DNA of 64,000 nucleotides, from positions 124,001 to 188,000 of the forward strand of contig NZ_JAKJHS010000006.1 in NCBI RefSeq assembly GCF_021648825.1, read 5' to 3'. Below the pieces are notes generated by a model that worked only from the letters and a program-made list of their open reading frames with translations, ran no database searches and was not told the DNA's origin. Each line of letters opens with the position of its first letter. Position 1 is the stretch's first letter. Source of the DNA: Rhizobium halophilum. GTDB lineage: Bacteria > Pseudomonadota > Alphaproteobacteria > Rhizobiales > Rhizobiaceae. The translations under genes and the position numbers were made by a program. Below, piece after piece: positions 47,395 to 58,300 of this stretch.

Positions 47395-48087
47395 TTAGAA
47401 TCCGGCGGCCCATTCGCTGAGAGCTTCCACCATGGCTGGCAGTTCTGCCATCCGGGAGATGACCGTTTCAGCCCCGGCATCCGTCAGCTGGTCGGAATGG
47501 CTGGGGTAGGTATGTGAGGCACCGGTGAAGCCGATGACACGCATGCCCGCGGCTGCCGCACCATGGATGCCGTGGACCGAATCCTCCACCACGAGGACGT
47601 TCCGAGGAGAGACGCCAAACTTCTCTGCCGCGTGAAGAAAGATGTCCGGTTTCGGCTTCACCCGATCCGGCCCAAGATCCTTGGCCGAGAAGATGTGCGG
47701 CGCGAAATATGGCTTGAGGCCGACCTTCTCCAGCATCATGTCCAGCCGGTGCGTGCTGGAGTTGGAGCAGATGCATCTTTGCGTGGTGAGCCGCGAAAGC
47801 GCAGACCTCACGCCGTCGATGATCTTCACATCCCGCGCCAGACGCGCATCGAGCAGCTTTTCCGACTTGTCGATCAGTGAAGCGGAGAGGGGGATGTCCA
47901 CTTCCTTCTCGATCTGCAACAGGATGTTGCGCCAAGTCATGCCCGCAAATCGCTCGCCCATCTCCTCGACGCTGATCGGATAACCGGCTTCCGTCAGGAG
48001 CTTCGCCTCGACCTGCGCTGCGATGATTTCTGAATCGACGAGCACGCCGTCGCAATCGAAGATGATGAGGTCGAAACCGCTGCTCAT
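47395..48087 (-). CDS. HAD family phosphatase (beta-phosphoglucomutase-like)
   Basis: Haloacid-dehalogenase-type hydrolase of 230 residues, subfamily IA variant 3. Motif I is FDCDGVLVDSE with Asp11 and Asp13; the cap domain follows; motif II lies at CSNSSTH, motif III at the Lys of KPKPDIFLHAAEKFGV and motif IV at VVEDSVHGIHGAAAAGM. Sugar phosphates or phosphoglycolate are common substrates. It is convergent with the lipoprotein gene. The specific substrate is not predictable. Confidence 0.9.
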   Translation of the reverse strand: MSSGFDLIIFDCDGVLVDSEIIAAQVEAKLLTEAGYPISVEEMGERFAGMTWRNILLQIEKEVDIPLSASLIDKSEKLLDARLARDVKIIDGVRSALSRLTTQRCICSNSSTHRLDMMLEKVGLKPYFAPHIFSAKDLGPDRVKPKPDIFLHAAEKFGVSPRNVLVVEDSVHGIHGAAAAGMRVIGFTGASHTYPSHSDQLTDAGAETVISRMAELPAMVEALSEWAAGF

Positions 48088-48164
48088 GGTGGGAAACTCT
48101 TGTATCTGGGGGAGGACGAGGCCGCTCTACATCACGAGGGCGCTTGCCACAATGTAGGGATTGG

Positions 48165-48848
48165 CTATTCTAATGGAAAGAGGGCGAGAAACTGGCTTTC
48201 GCCCGCCTTGGTGAACCGGATCGCCCGACTGTCGTCGCTGCGTCTTGCCCAGCCTTCGTCGAGAAAGCGCGAAAGAAGCGCCTTGCCGAGCGTGCCCGCA
48301 AGATGCGAGCGGCGTTCGCTCCAATCGAGGCAGGACTTGCAAATTGGGCGCCGGGAGGAGGATAGTGGTTCAAGATCGATGCCGATCTCCCGCAGGTCCA
48401 GCCGCCCTTTCTCCGTGAGTGTGAGGTCGTCACCCTCGCTGACGATCGTGCCGCGTTGCATGAGGCTGTCGAGCATGCGGACGCCATAGTCGCCGGCAAG
48501 ATGGTCGTAGCAGATACGGGCCTTCCGCAGCGCCGGGTCCCTCGGGCCGGGACGGTGTCGCAGATGGCCGCGACTGGCGGCAAACCCCATGATGGCCTCG
48601 AGCAAACTTCCGGTCGCGGCATCTGCAAGCGCGAAATAGCGGTGGCGTCCTTGCTTGCGCTGCGACACCAAACTCCCATCCTCAAGCTTCGACAGGTGCG
48701 AGCTTGCAGTCTGCAGAGTTACCCCCGCAGCCTGCGCCAGTTCCGTGGCCGTCAGCGCTTGACCGCCCATCAGCGCGGTGAGCATGTTTGCGCGTGCAGG
48801 ATCGCCGATGAGCGTGCCGATGCGCGCGATGTCCGGACCTTCTTTCAT
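48165..48848 (-). CDS. ArsR-type HTH transcriptional regulator
   Basis: Winged-helix regulator of 227 residues. The DNA-binding part (about 1-95) reads IARIGTLIGDPARANMLTALMGGQALTATELAQAAGVTLQTASSHLSKLEDGSLV, a clear ArsR fold. The C-terminal half (about 100-227) is an extra domain with several cysteines and histidines (CYDHLAGDYGVRMLDSL, CKSCLDW), which might sense a metal or thiol-reactive ligand, but no classic ArsR metal site is seen. It is divergent by 70 bases from the NIPSNAP/ABM pair, its likely target. Confidence 0.87.
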   Translation of the reverse strand: MKEGPDIARIGTLIGDPARANMLTALMGGQALTATELAQAAGVTLQTASSHLSKLEDGSLVSQRKQGRHRYFALADAATGSLLEAIMGFAASRGHLRHRPGPRDPALRKARICYDHLAGDYGVRMLDSLMQRGTIVSEGDDLTLTEKGRLDLREIGIDLEPLSSSRRPICKSCLDWSERRSHLAGTLGKALLSRFLDEGWARRSDDSRAIRFTKAGESQFLALFPLE

Positions 48849-48918
48849 ACTTCGACGGTAGCCGAAGCATCTGCGGCAGGCAAGGGGCTAACCTCTGCCC
48901 GTAAACAAGGAGAGCCCG

Positions 48919-49248
48919 ATGATTACCTGCTTTATCCGTTACGAGATCGACCCATTTCGGAAGGACGGTTTCGCCGAGTATGCTCGCAATTGGGCGGAGG
49001 CCATCCCGCGCTGTGGCGCGGACCTTTTTGGGTATTTCACTCCACATGAGGGATCCGCCACCACCGCCTACGGCGTCTATAACATCGAAAACCTTGCCGC
49101 TTACGAAACCTATCGGCAGCGCCTGGCCCAGGATCCGCTGGGCCGGAAGAACTATGAGTTCGCCAGCCGCGAGCGCTTCATCCTGCGCGAAGATCGCATC
49201 TTCCTGAAGAATGTTTCTCTGCCGCACGGCCCGAGGGTGACGCCATGA
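48919..49248 (+). CDS. NIPSNAP family protein
   Basis: A 109-residue protein with the NIPSNAP ferredoxin-like barrel: ITCFIRYEIDPFRKDGFAEYARNWAEAIPRCGADLFGYFTPHEGS, then AYGVYNIENLAAYETYRQRLAQDP and an extended C-terminal strand. Members are dimeric barrels of uncertain activity. The start has AAGGAG eight bases upstream. The stop overlaps the following gene by 4 bases, so the two barrel proteins are made together. The operon diverges from the ArsR regulator. Confidence 0.87.
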   Translation: MITCFIRYEIDPFRKDGFAEYARNWAEAIPRCGADLFGYFTPHEGSATTAYGVYNIENLAAYETYRQRLAQDPLGRKNYEFASRERFILREDRIFLKNVSLPHGPRVTP

Positions 49249-49592
49249 TCGCAGTGATCTTCGAAGTTGTGCCATATATGGGCGAACGTCACCGCTATCT
49301 GGATCTGGCAGGAGAACTGCGCGCCGAGCTGGAGAAGATCGACGGGTTCATCTCCATAGAACGGTTCGAGAGCCTGACCATGCGCGGGAAGATCCTGTCG
49401 CTGTCGTTCTGGCGAGACGAGGAAGCTGTCCATCAGTGGCGGAACCTGGAGGCGCATCGGGCTGCGCAGCAGGCAGGCCGCAACGGCATTTTTGCCGATT
49501 ATCGCCTCAGGATTGGCCACGTGCTCCGGGATTACGGCATGTGTGAGCGTGAGGAGGCGCCGGCCGACAGCAGGATAGTTCACGGGGCGTGA
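49245..49592 (+). CDS. Antibiotic-biosynthesis-monooxygenase (ABM) domain protein
   Basis: A 115-residue dimeric barrel protein of the ABM family: IAVIFEVVPYMGERHRYLDLAGELRAELEKIDGFISIERFESL, LSLSFWRDEEAVHQWRNLEAHRAAQQAGRNGIFADYRLRIGHVLRDYG. Relatives include quinone-forming monooxygenases and heme-degrading enzymes, but most are uncharacterised. It overlaps the NIPSNAP gene by 4 bases (ATGA), so the pair may form a heterodimer or sequential enzymes. Function is not known. Confidence 0.88.
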   Translation: MIAVIFEVVPYMGERHRYLDLAGELRAELEKIDGFISIERFESLTMRGKILSLSFWRDEEAVHQWRNLEAHRAAQQAGRNGIFADYRLRIGHVLRDYGMCEREEAPADSRIVHGA

Positions 49593-49678
49593 TCAGACTT
49601 GCGCTGCCATAGTGGAATTTTTGCAAAACCTGTCGCGCCTTCAGCCTTTCGTAACCAAGATGAGTAACCATAACAGCC

Positions 49679-50847
<1,169 letters not shown>

Positions 50848-50918
50848 CGATCCACCAGCCGCGAACAGAAATTCTCGTTCCGGTCTTTGTACCTCCAGTC
50901 CCGGAAGAGAATAAAATG

Positions 50919-50956
50919 ACGCCCGGAGGAGGCTGACCTCCGGGCGTTATCTTTTT
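50919..50956. terminator. Bidirectional terminator between ccrM and the HAD gene
   Basis: An 11-base stem (ACGCCCGGAGG/CCTCCGGGCGT) with a 7-base loop is followed on the plus strand by TATCTTTTT. On the minus strand it is followed by CATTTTATT, so it can also end the mutY-HAD transcript. Confidence 0.88.
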
Positions 50957-51570
50957 CAGGTGGCGATGCCGAAGCTTGCAAGATCCGCCTTCAGTTGCGC
51001 CGCGTCGATAAACTGCACCGCCTGCCAGCCGGCCGCCCTTGCTCCCTCCACATTGGCGAGAGAGTCGTCGATGAAAAGTGTCGACTGCGGTTCTAGGCCA
51101 AAATCTCGAGCATGTTTCTCGTAGATCTCCCGATCCGGCTTGATCAGTTCGATCTCGCCAGACACCGTTACGCCGCGCGGCTTGTTGAGGAACGGATACA
51201 TCTCCCGGGCATGGCGGAAGGTGTCGGCGGCGAAGTTCGTCAGCATCGTCACGTCCCGGCCTTCATCGATCAGCTGTTCCATGACCCTGACGCTGTCCTC
51301 GTAGGCGTAAGGGACCATCTCCGGCCAGTACTGCCGAAAGGCCCGAATCTGTTGCTCCCGCTCCGGAAACCTCTCGACAAGAAGCGCCTCCGCATTCGCC
51401 CACGAGCGGCCGCGGTCTTGCTCAAGGTTCCACTCGTGCGTGCAGACATTGGCAAAGAACCAACGACGCTCTTCCTCGTCCGGGATCAGGCGGCGATAGG
51501 GCAGGGTGGGATCGTAGTGGATCAGCACTTTGCCGATGTCGAAGACGATATGCTTGATCTGGCCTGCCAT
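50956..51570 (-). CDS. HAD family hydrolase
   Basis: Haloacid-dehalogenase-like phosphatase of 204 residues. Motif I is FDIGKVLIHYD with a single Asp followed by Ile-Gly, the form seen in the YihX-like and epoxide-hydrolase N-terminal branch. Motif II is MLTNFA, and motifs III/IV are KPDREIYEKHARDFGL and LFIDDSLANVEGARAAGW. It sits 15 bases downstream of mutY on the same strand, so it is likely co-transcribed. The substrate is unknown. Confidence 0.9.
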   Translation of the reverse strand: MAGQIKHIVFDIGKVLIHYDPTLPYRRLIPDEEERRWFFANVCTHEWNLEQDRGRSWANAEALLVERFPEREQQIRAFRQYWPEMVPYAYEDSVRVMEQLIDEGRDVTMLTNFAADTFRHAREMYPFLNKPRGVTVSGEIELIKPDREIYEKHARDFGLEPQSTLFIDDSLANVEGARAAGWQAVQFIDAAQLKADLASFGIAT

Positions 51571-51585
51571 AGAATTTCCTTGCAG

Positions 51586-52683
51586 CTAGATGGCGTGTTT
51601 CCTGAAGGCCAGGGGAATAGCCTGACCAATAACCTTTTTCATGACGGTCGGTAGCGCCTGGGCGTCCAGATTGGTGACGGGTTCCCACCAGCCTTCTCCC
51701 GTTTCTCCGGTCTCCGTCCTCGCTCGAAACACGGTGAGCCGAAGCTCGAAATGCGTGAAGACGTGGGTGATAGTCCCGCATGTCTCCCATTGTGCCGGAA
51801 AGGGTGCGTGATCCGCCGTCGCAGCTCCATCCTGCCGGGCCGTCCAGCCGGTTGTTGGCACTTCCGTCATGCCTCCGAGGAGGCCACTTGCGCCTCTTCG
51901 CCTGAGGAGGATTGCGCCCTCGCTGTTGACGGCGACGAAGGCGGCGCCGGTACGCACCGGCTTGTCCTTCTTGGCGGCTTTCACGGGGAAACGTTCCGGA
52001 TCATGCTTGGCGAACGCAAGACATCGTTCACGGATCGGACAGACAGCGCAAGCCGGCCTCTTCGGCGTGCAGATGGTGGCGCCCAGATCCATCATGGCCT
52101 GGGCAAAATCCCCGGGCCGATCCGCCGGCGTCAGTTCCTGAACGCGGGCCTTCATCAATGGCTTGGAGCCGGGCAGGGGGGCGTCGATCGCGTAAAGCCG
52201 GGAGACCACGCGTTCCACATTGCCGTCCAGTACCGCAGCCTGGCGGTTGAACGCGATGGCGGCCACGGCGGCGGCTGTATAGTCGCCGATACCAGGCAGG
52301 GAGCGAAGTGCGTCCTCGGTATCGGGGAAGACGCCGTCATGCTCATTCGCCACGGCTTCCGCGCACTTCTTCAAGTTGCGAGCACGGGCATAGTAGCCAA
52401 GCCCTGCCCATGCCGCCATGACATCCTCCGTCTCTGCGGCGGCAAGGTGCTTGACCGTCGGCCACTGCTGGAGGAACTTGCTGAAGTAGGGTTTTACCGC
52501 CTGCACCGTCGTCTGCTGCAGCATCACTTCCGACAGCCAGACCCGATATGGGTCCGGCCGGGTTCCCTGGGCCGCAGCCTTCGGAGAAATCCGCCAGGGC
52601 AGATCACGATGATGCTTGTCATACCATGCAAGGACGGCTTGGGCTGTGGAGGCGGCGATCACTGACTGGAAAGTTCTCTGCAC
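51586..52683 (-). CDS. mutY: A/G-specific adenine DNA glycosylase
   Basis: Removes adenine mispaired with 8-oxoguanine. The 365 residues include the catalytic Glu52 (SEVMLQQTTV), the helix-hairpin-helix LPGIGDYTAAAV with Asp153 (VLDGNVERVVSR), and the iron-sulfur cysteines 205, 212, 215 and 221 in the C-x6-C-x2-C-x5-C pattern. The C-terminal NUDIX-like domain that recognises 8-oxoG follows (ILLRRRGASGLLGGMTEVPT). The start is a GTG at 52683; another GTG seven codons on is possible. It is divergent from the O-antigen-ligase-like gene. Confidence 0.95.
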   Translation of the reverse strand: MQRTFQSVIAASTAQAVLAWYDKHHRDLPWRISPKAAAQGTRPDPYRVWLSEVMLQQTTVQAVKPYFSKFLQQWPTVKHLAAAETEDVMAAWAGLGYYARARNLKKCAEAVANEHDGVFPDTEDALRSLPGIGDYTAAAVAAIAFNRQAAVLDGNVERVVSRLYAIDAPLPGSKPLMKARVQELTPADRPGDFAQAMMDLGATICTPKRPACAVCPIRERCLAFAKHDPERFPVKAAKKDKPVRTGAAFVAVNSEGAILLRRRGASGLLGGMTEVPTTGWTARQDGAATADHAPFPAQWETCGTITHVFTHFELRLTVFRARTETGETGEGWWEPVTNLDAQALPTVMKKVIGQAIPLAFRKHAI

Positions 52684-52739
52684 GTGCGATAGGGCAGTGG
52701 TATCTGCCTGAGCTGCAACCAGTCAACGAAAGATCACAA

Positions 52740-53966
52740 GTGAAACTCCCCTCCATGCAAACGAACACCTTGGTCGGTGCCGGTTCTGTCGGTGCTTTGG
52801 CGGGATTGGCAGGCTCCGTCATCACGATCCTTCTCGCCGTCTCAATGCTCTGGGCGCTTGTTCTGCTGGTGCTCAAGCGCATCTCGCCGAAGTATCAGCG
52901 AAGCGATCTGCTTGTTGTGGTGCCAGCTTTCCTTTTCGTTTTCGTGACCACTGGTGCCGCCTTCTTCAGTTGGCAAGACGATCAGTCCGCCACGGACATA
53001 CTGCAACGGCTGGGTCGTCTTCTGCCTTTCCTGTTCTTCCCGTTGATACTCCCCCGCTTTCGTACGGCCGAGCCTTCCAAGCTCGTCGACACCTTCATCC
53101 TTGGAAGCTCTCTCTGCGGAATCCTAGCCTTGCCACTCGCGCTCCTGCAGGTCGGCTGGTATGACATTCGAGCGGAAGGTGGCGCTGGCAACGCCATCCC
53201 GTTCGCAATGGTCAGCGCCTTCTTCGGCTCAATTTCGCTGTTGAACGTAGTTCATGAGGCCAGATGGCGAGGGGCGCTTGGACTTGCTGGCTTCCTGGCT
53301 GCGGTTATCTGCCTGCTCCTGTCGGAGTCGAGGGGGCTCTTGCCAATTCCGGCGGTTGCCGTTGTCGCCATTCTGATTGTTTATCCCGAACAACTGGCTC
53401 GCCTCAAGAACGGGAAGGTTCTCGCTCTTCTGGGCGGGGTCCTCGCCGTCATCATGCTGATCGCCTACGGCCGCATGGAGCGGCTTCTGCTATTGGTGAA
53501 TTCGCTTTTCGAGCTGCAGCCAGACGCACAGGACAATTCCACGGATCTTCGTCTGGCGATGTGGGAGCATGCAGCGCGCCTGATCAGTGAACAACCCGTG
53601 TTGGGTCATGGCCTTCAAAACAGGCGCGAGCTGATGGCGCAGATCGGCCTCGACTACAGCCACTTCCACAACGGGTTCCTGACCACCTTTGTCGACAGCG
53701 GTGTAGTTGGTTTTGCCGCCGTGACACTGCTGATCTTCGCCCCGTTGCTTTGTGTGCTCTACAACCCTTCCAAAGTGAGCTGGAGGCCGCGCCTTTTCAT
53801 CGCAACCATGATCGCGTCCACCTACGCGCTTGGCGGGATGACCAACTTCATTTTCCTCCACGACATCTATGATAGTGTCTTTCTCTGGTCCGCTCTTGTT
53901 GTAGCCATGCCGCTTGCAGGGGCAGGTCTACGTGAACAGGAACTGGAGAAGCGCATTGGGGCGTGA
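52740..53966 (+). CDS. O-antigen ligase/polymerase-like membrane protein
   Basis: Polytopic inner-membrane protein of the Wzy/WaaL O-antigen ligase superfamily, about 408 residues with roughly ten helices. The conserved periplasmic loop appears as VLGHGLQNRRELMAQIGLDYSHFHNGFLTTFVDSGVVGF, with the typical His-x-x-x-Asn (FHNG) pattern used to transfer polysaccharide. The GTG at 52740 follows GAAAG; an ATG at 52755 has no purine-rich site. The gene overlaps the following DUF721 gene by 35 bases. No other polysaccharide gene is nearby, so the polymer is unknown. Confidence 0.8.
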   Translation: MKLPSMQTNTLVGAGSVGALAGLAGSVITILLAVSMLWALVLLVLKRISPKYQRSDLLVVVPAFLFVFVTTGAAFFSWQDDQSATDILQRLGRLLPFLFFPLILPRFRTAEPSKLVDTFILGSSLCGILALPLALLQVGWYDIRAEGGAGNAIPFAMVSAFFGSISLLNVVHEARWRGALGLAGFLAAVICLLLSESRGLLPIPAVAVVAILIVYPEQLARLKNGKVLALLGGVLAVIMLIAYGRMERLLLLVNSLFELQPDAQDNSTDLRLAMWEHAARLISEQPVLGHGLQNRRELMAQIGLDYSHFHNGFLTTFVDSGVVGFAAVTLLIFAPLLCVLYNPSKVSWRPRLFIATMIASTYALGGMTNFIFLHDIYDSVFLWSALVVAMPLAGAGLREQELEKRIGA

Positions 53967-54462
53967 GACAAGGCCCTATCGCAAGGGCGAGATGCAGATC
54001 GCGGAGGTTGCCAACGGCATCATCGATCCCGTCCTGGCGCGTCGGGCCGGGATATCGACCTCTCTTCTGGGCTCGTGGGATGAAATCGCCGGTGAAGACT
54101 TCGCCGACTGCAGTCGGCCGGAAAAGATCTCTTGGCCGCGTCAAAATGCTTCTGACGAGGCGGGTGGATACCAGCCTGGGGTACTGACGGTCGCCTGTGA
54201 AGGTGCTCGCGCGCTTTTCCTGACGCATGCTCAAGGCGAACTGATTGCCCGCATCAACGCCTTCTTCGGCTTTCCGGCCGTACGCCAGATCCGCATTATC
54301 CAGAAGCCGGTTTCGGTGGCGGCGAAGCACCGCGCCCGGCCGCAGCCGCTGAAAGGTGATGCCGCAAGACGGCTCGACGGCATGATGGAAGGGATTGAAA
54401 GCGACGCGCTGAAGAGGGCTGTCGCCCGCCTTGGCACCGCAGTCCTGCAGAAGAAGCGCTGA
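53932..54462 (+). CDS. DUF721/DciA-like protein
   Basis: A 176-residue protein of the DUF721 family, whose DciA members help load the replicative helicase in bacteria lacking DnaC. The N-terminus NRNWRSALGRETRPYRKGEMQIAEVANGIIDPVLARRAGISTSLLGSWDEIAGEDFADCSRPEKISWPR is a rhizobial hallmark, and the KH-like domain follows (VACEGARALFLTHAQGELIARINAFFG). The start is a GTG at 53932 in a purine-rich context, which lies inside the 3' end of the ligase gene. It is upstream of the DsbA-like gene and smc. Confidence 0.85.
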   Translation: MNRNWRSALGRETRPYRKGEMQIAEVANGIIDPVLARRAGISTSLLGSWDEIAGEDFADCSRPEKISWPRQNASDEAGGYQPGVLTVACEGARALFLTHAQGELIARINAFFGFPAVRQIRIIQKPVSVAAKHRARPQPLKGDAARRLDGMMEGIESDALKRAVARLGTAVLQKKR

Positions 54463-54591
54463 GTTCGTACATCTGCCGTTCAGTTTGCAGCTGTCACAAA
54501 GCTTTGAAGCAATTCGCTGTTCGCCACCTTGTTCCGGTAGGGCGGGCGGGATACGGAATGAGACCTTTTTGCAATCTAAGGCAGGTGTTTG

Positions 54592-55290
54592 ATGAAGATG
54601 ACTGAAACCACCATCACCCGGCGCGCACTCCTGGGCGGCGTTGCAGCCGCGTCTCTGATGGTCGCGCTTCCCTTGTCGGCGACGCAAGCCTTTGCGCAGG
54701 AATTGCCTGATTCGCAAGGCGAAGTGGATATGACTGAGGTCCTGAAGCCGGGCCCGCTGCCGGAGATGGCGATTGGCGAGGAAAATGCGCCGGTTACGAT
54801 CGTTGAATACATGTCGATGACCTGCCCGCATTGCGCGACGTTCCACAACACGACCTTCGACGAGATCAAGACCAAGTATGTGGACACGGGCAAGGTGCGC
54901 TTCATCGTCCGCGAATTCCCCTTCGACCCGCGCGCTGCGGCCGCCATCATGCTCGCGCGATGCAATCCGTCGAACCCGCAGGAAATGAGCACGCCAGAAC
55001 AGTATTTCCCGATGGTATCGATGCTGATGAAGCAGCAGAATACCTGGGCGGCAGCTGAAGATGGCCGCGCGGCACTCCTGCAAATGTCCAAACTGGCAGG
55101 TTTCTCACAGGAGACTTTCCAGGCCTGCTTGACGAACCAGCAGCTTCTCGATGATGTGAACGCAACGATGAAGCGTGGTGCCGACGAATTCGGTGTCAAT
55201 TCGACGCCGACCTTCCTCATCAACGGCGAGCGCTATGCGGGGGCCATGTCTGTTGAAAGCATGTCGGCTCTTATCGACAGCTTGCTCTGA
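54592..55290 (+). CDS. DsbA-like periplasmic thiol-disulfide protein
   Basis: Thioredoxin-fold protein of 232 residues. The active site is CPHC (78-81) in VEYMSMTCPHCATFHN, and the cis-proline loop is NSTPTF. The N-terminus TTITRRALLGGVAAASLMVALPLSA contains a twin-arginine-like motif (TRRALLGG), suggesting Tat export, with cleavage near AFAQE. The family resembles DsbA/BdbD oxidases and includes rhizobial copies next to smc. It lies 63 bases before smc. Confidence 0.9.
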   Translation: MKMTETTITRRALLGGVAAASLMVALPLSATQAFAQELPDSQGEVDMTEVLKPGPLPEMAIGEENAPVTIVEYMSMTCPHCATFHNTTFDEIKTKYVDTGKVRFIVREFPFDPRAAAAIMLARCNPSNPQEMSTPEQYFPMVSMLMKQQNTWAAAEDGRAALLQMSKLAGFSQETFQACLTNQQLLDDVNATMKRGADEFGVNSTPTFLINGERYAGAMSVESMSALIDSLL

Positions 55291-55353
55291 GACCGTTCAT
55301 GATCTGAGCGGCGGCGGCATACGCGTGTCCGCCGCCCGCCTCTGGTGCGCGGC

Positions 55354-58300
55354 ATGAAGTTCAACAAGCTGCGCGTCCTTGGTTTCAAGTCCTTCGTCGA
55401 GCCGACCGAATTCATCATTGAGCGCGGCCTGACCGGCGTTGTGGGGCCCAACGGTTGCGGCAAATCGAACCTTGTCGAAGCTCTGCGCTGGGTGATGGGG
55501 GAACACTCCTACAAGAACATGCGCGCGTCCGGCATGGACGACGTCATCTTCTCCGGCTCCGGCAACCGCCCGGCGCGCAATACGGCCGAGGTCTCTCTCT
55601 TTCTCGACAACAGCGACCGCACTGCCCCTGCGGCCTTCAATGATTCCGACGAGATCCAGGTCTCGCGCCGCATCGAGCGCGAGAACGGCTCCGTCTATCG
55701 CATCAACGGCAAGGAGGCACGCGCCAAGGACGTCCAGCTCCTGTTCGCCGATGCGTCGACGGGTGCACGATCGCCCTCCATGGTCGGGCAGGGGCGCATC
55801 GGCGAACTGATCAACGCCAAGCCGCAGGCTCGCCGGCAGTTGCTGGAAGAAGCGGCTGGCATCTCGGGCCTCCATTCGCGGCGCCATGAAGCTGAGCTCC
55901 GGCTACGCGGGGCAGAGACAAACCTGGAGCGGCTGGAGGACATAACGGCGCAGCTCGAAAGCCAGATCGAAAGCCTGAAGCGACAGGCTCGCCAGGCCAA
56001 CCGGTTCAAGATGCTGTCTGCCGATATCCGCGCGCGTGACGCCATGCTTCTCCACATCCGCTGGTCACAAGCCAGCGAGGCGGAACTGGAAGCCGAAGCG
56101 GCTCTCAACCAGGCGACGATGGTCGTGGCCGAAAAGGCGCAGGCGCAGATGGAGGCGGCAAAAGCGCAGGCCATCGCCAGCCTGAAGCTGCCGGAGTTGC
56201 GGGAAGAAGAGGCCAAGGCGGGGGCGGCCCTCCAGCGCATCCAGATCGCCCGCACCCAGCTGGACGAAGAGGCGGGGCGTCTCCTGAAGCGCCGCGACGA
56301 GCTCAGCCGCCGGTTGCTGCAGCTTGCCGAAGATATCCGCCGCGAAGAGCAACTCGTCGCCGATAATGCGAGCTTTCTGAACAAGCTCGACGAGGAAGAG
56401 CAGGAAATCAACGACATTCTCTCCGATTCCGGAGCCGAGGCAGAAGAGGTGCGCGAGGCTTTCGAAGCGGCGGCAACCGTCCTTGCGGAAAGTGAGCGTT
56501 TATTTGCCGCCGTGACCGCGGAACGTGCCGAAGCTGCTGCGGCGCGCACGCAGCTGGAGCGACAGATCCGCGACCTTGAAGAGCGCCGCCAAAGACTGGA
56601 CCGGCAGATCCAGGAGGGAGAAGCGGAACTGCAGGCGACCGGGGAGATGCTGTCGACGCTCGACGACCCGGCAGAACGGCGCGAGCTTGTCGAAGCGGCC
56701 GAATACGCGCTGGAGGACGCCCTTGCTCACGCCGAAGTCGTGGAGGCAGCCTTGGCAGAAGCACGCTCGGCAGAAGCCGAAGCCCGGCTGCCGGTGGAGG
56801 GCGCACGCTCGCGGCTGAACGGCGTCGAGACCGAGGCTCGCACGATCTCGCGCATGCTGGCGGCCGGTGAAGTCGCCGGCGGTTTCCCGGTAGTCGCCGA
56901 AGCAACTCGTGTGGATCGCGGCTACGAGGCTGCGCTGGGAGCCGCGCTGGGAGGCGATCTCGAGAGCTCAACGGATCCGTCTGCTCCTGCTTTCTGGACT
57001 GCCAACGGAGAGGCATCATCCGACCCTCCGCTTCCGACAGGCTGTCCGACCCTGTTGGCCCACGTATCCGCGCCGCCTGAACTGACGCGCCGCTTGGCAC
57101 AAATTGGCGTGGTTGCTACCGAGGATGCGCGGGGCCTGATGGCACAACTCAAGCCAGGCCAGAAGCTGGTGACCCGGGAGGGGGCGGTTTACCGCTGGGA
57201 CGGACATATAGCGGGTTCAGAAGCACCAGGCGCCGCTACCTTGAGGCTTTCCCAGAAGAACCGCTTGGCGGAACTGGAAAGCGAGCTGGAGGAGGCGAGG
57301 ATCATCCTTTCCGATGCCGAGCTCGCTCTGACCGATGCGGTTGCGCGCACGGCGCGTGAGGAAGCGCGCCTTGGCGAAAGCCGCGATCGCGCTCGCATCG
57401 CGACGCGCCAGCTGTCGGAAGCACGCGAAGCGCTCGCGGCAGCAGAACGAGCCGCGGGCGACTTGCTGCGCCGCCGCGACGTCGTGACGGAATCCCTCAA
57501 CCAGATACGCGCGCAGATCGAGGATCTCCTGGTGCAGGAGAAAAACGCGCAGATCGAGATGGAGGATGCTCCGGACTTCGTGGAGATCGACGGTCGCCTG
57601 CGCAACCAGCAACTGGCGGTCGCCACTGACCGAAGCCTTCTGGCAGAAGCGAGGGCTCGATACGAAGGTTTGAATCGCGAGATCGAGGCCCGTCGCCGTC
57701 GGCTGGCTGCGATAGGTCAGGAGAGATCTGCGTGGCAGGGGCGCGCCGCGAGTGCCGATCACCACGTGGCCACCCTGCGTGCTCGCGAGGAAGAGGCACG
57801 TGAGGAATTGGCCGATCTGGAAGCGGCTCCGGAAGAGCTGGAGGAGCAGAGGCGGACCCTCCTTTCGCAGTTGCAGAAGGCCGAGGTCGCGCGCAAGGCG
57901 GCTGCCGACAAGCTTGTCGAGGCGGAGAGCCGTCAGCGGGACGCCGACCGCGTGGCCACCAGTGCCTTGGCGGAACTTGCCGAGGCGCGCGAGAAACGAG
58001 GGCGCGCCGAAGAACGGCTCGTCTCTTCGGCCGAGCGCCGCCACGAAAGCGAGCAGCGCATCCGGGAGGGCCTTGGTGTTGCGCCGCAGGAGGTTTTGCG
58101 CCTGACAGGCGTGACGCCGGGGGCGAGCCTTCCGGACGCCCGCGATATCGAGCGCGAGATCGACCGGCTGAAGATCGAGCGAGAGCGCTTGGGTGCGGTC
58201 AACCTGCGTGCGGAGGAGGAACAGAAGGAACTTTCCGACAAGCTCGAGGCGTTGATCCGCGAGCGCGACGACATCATCAATGCCATACGCAAGCTGCGCG

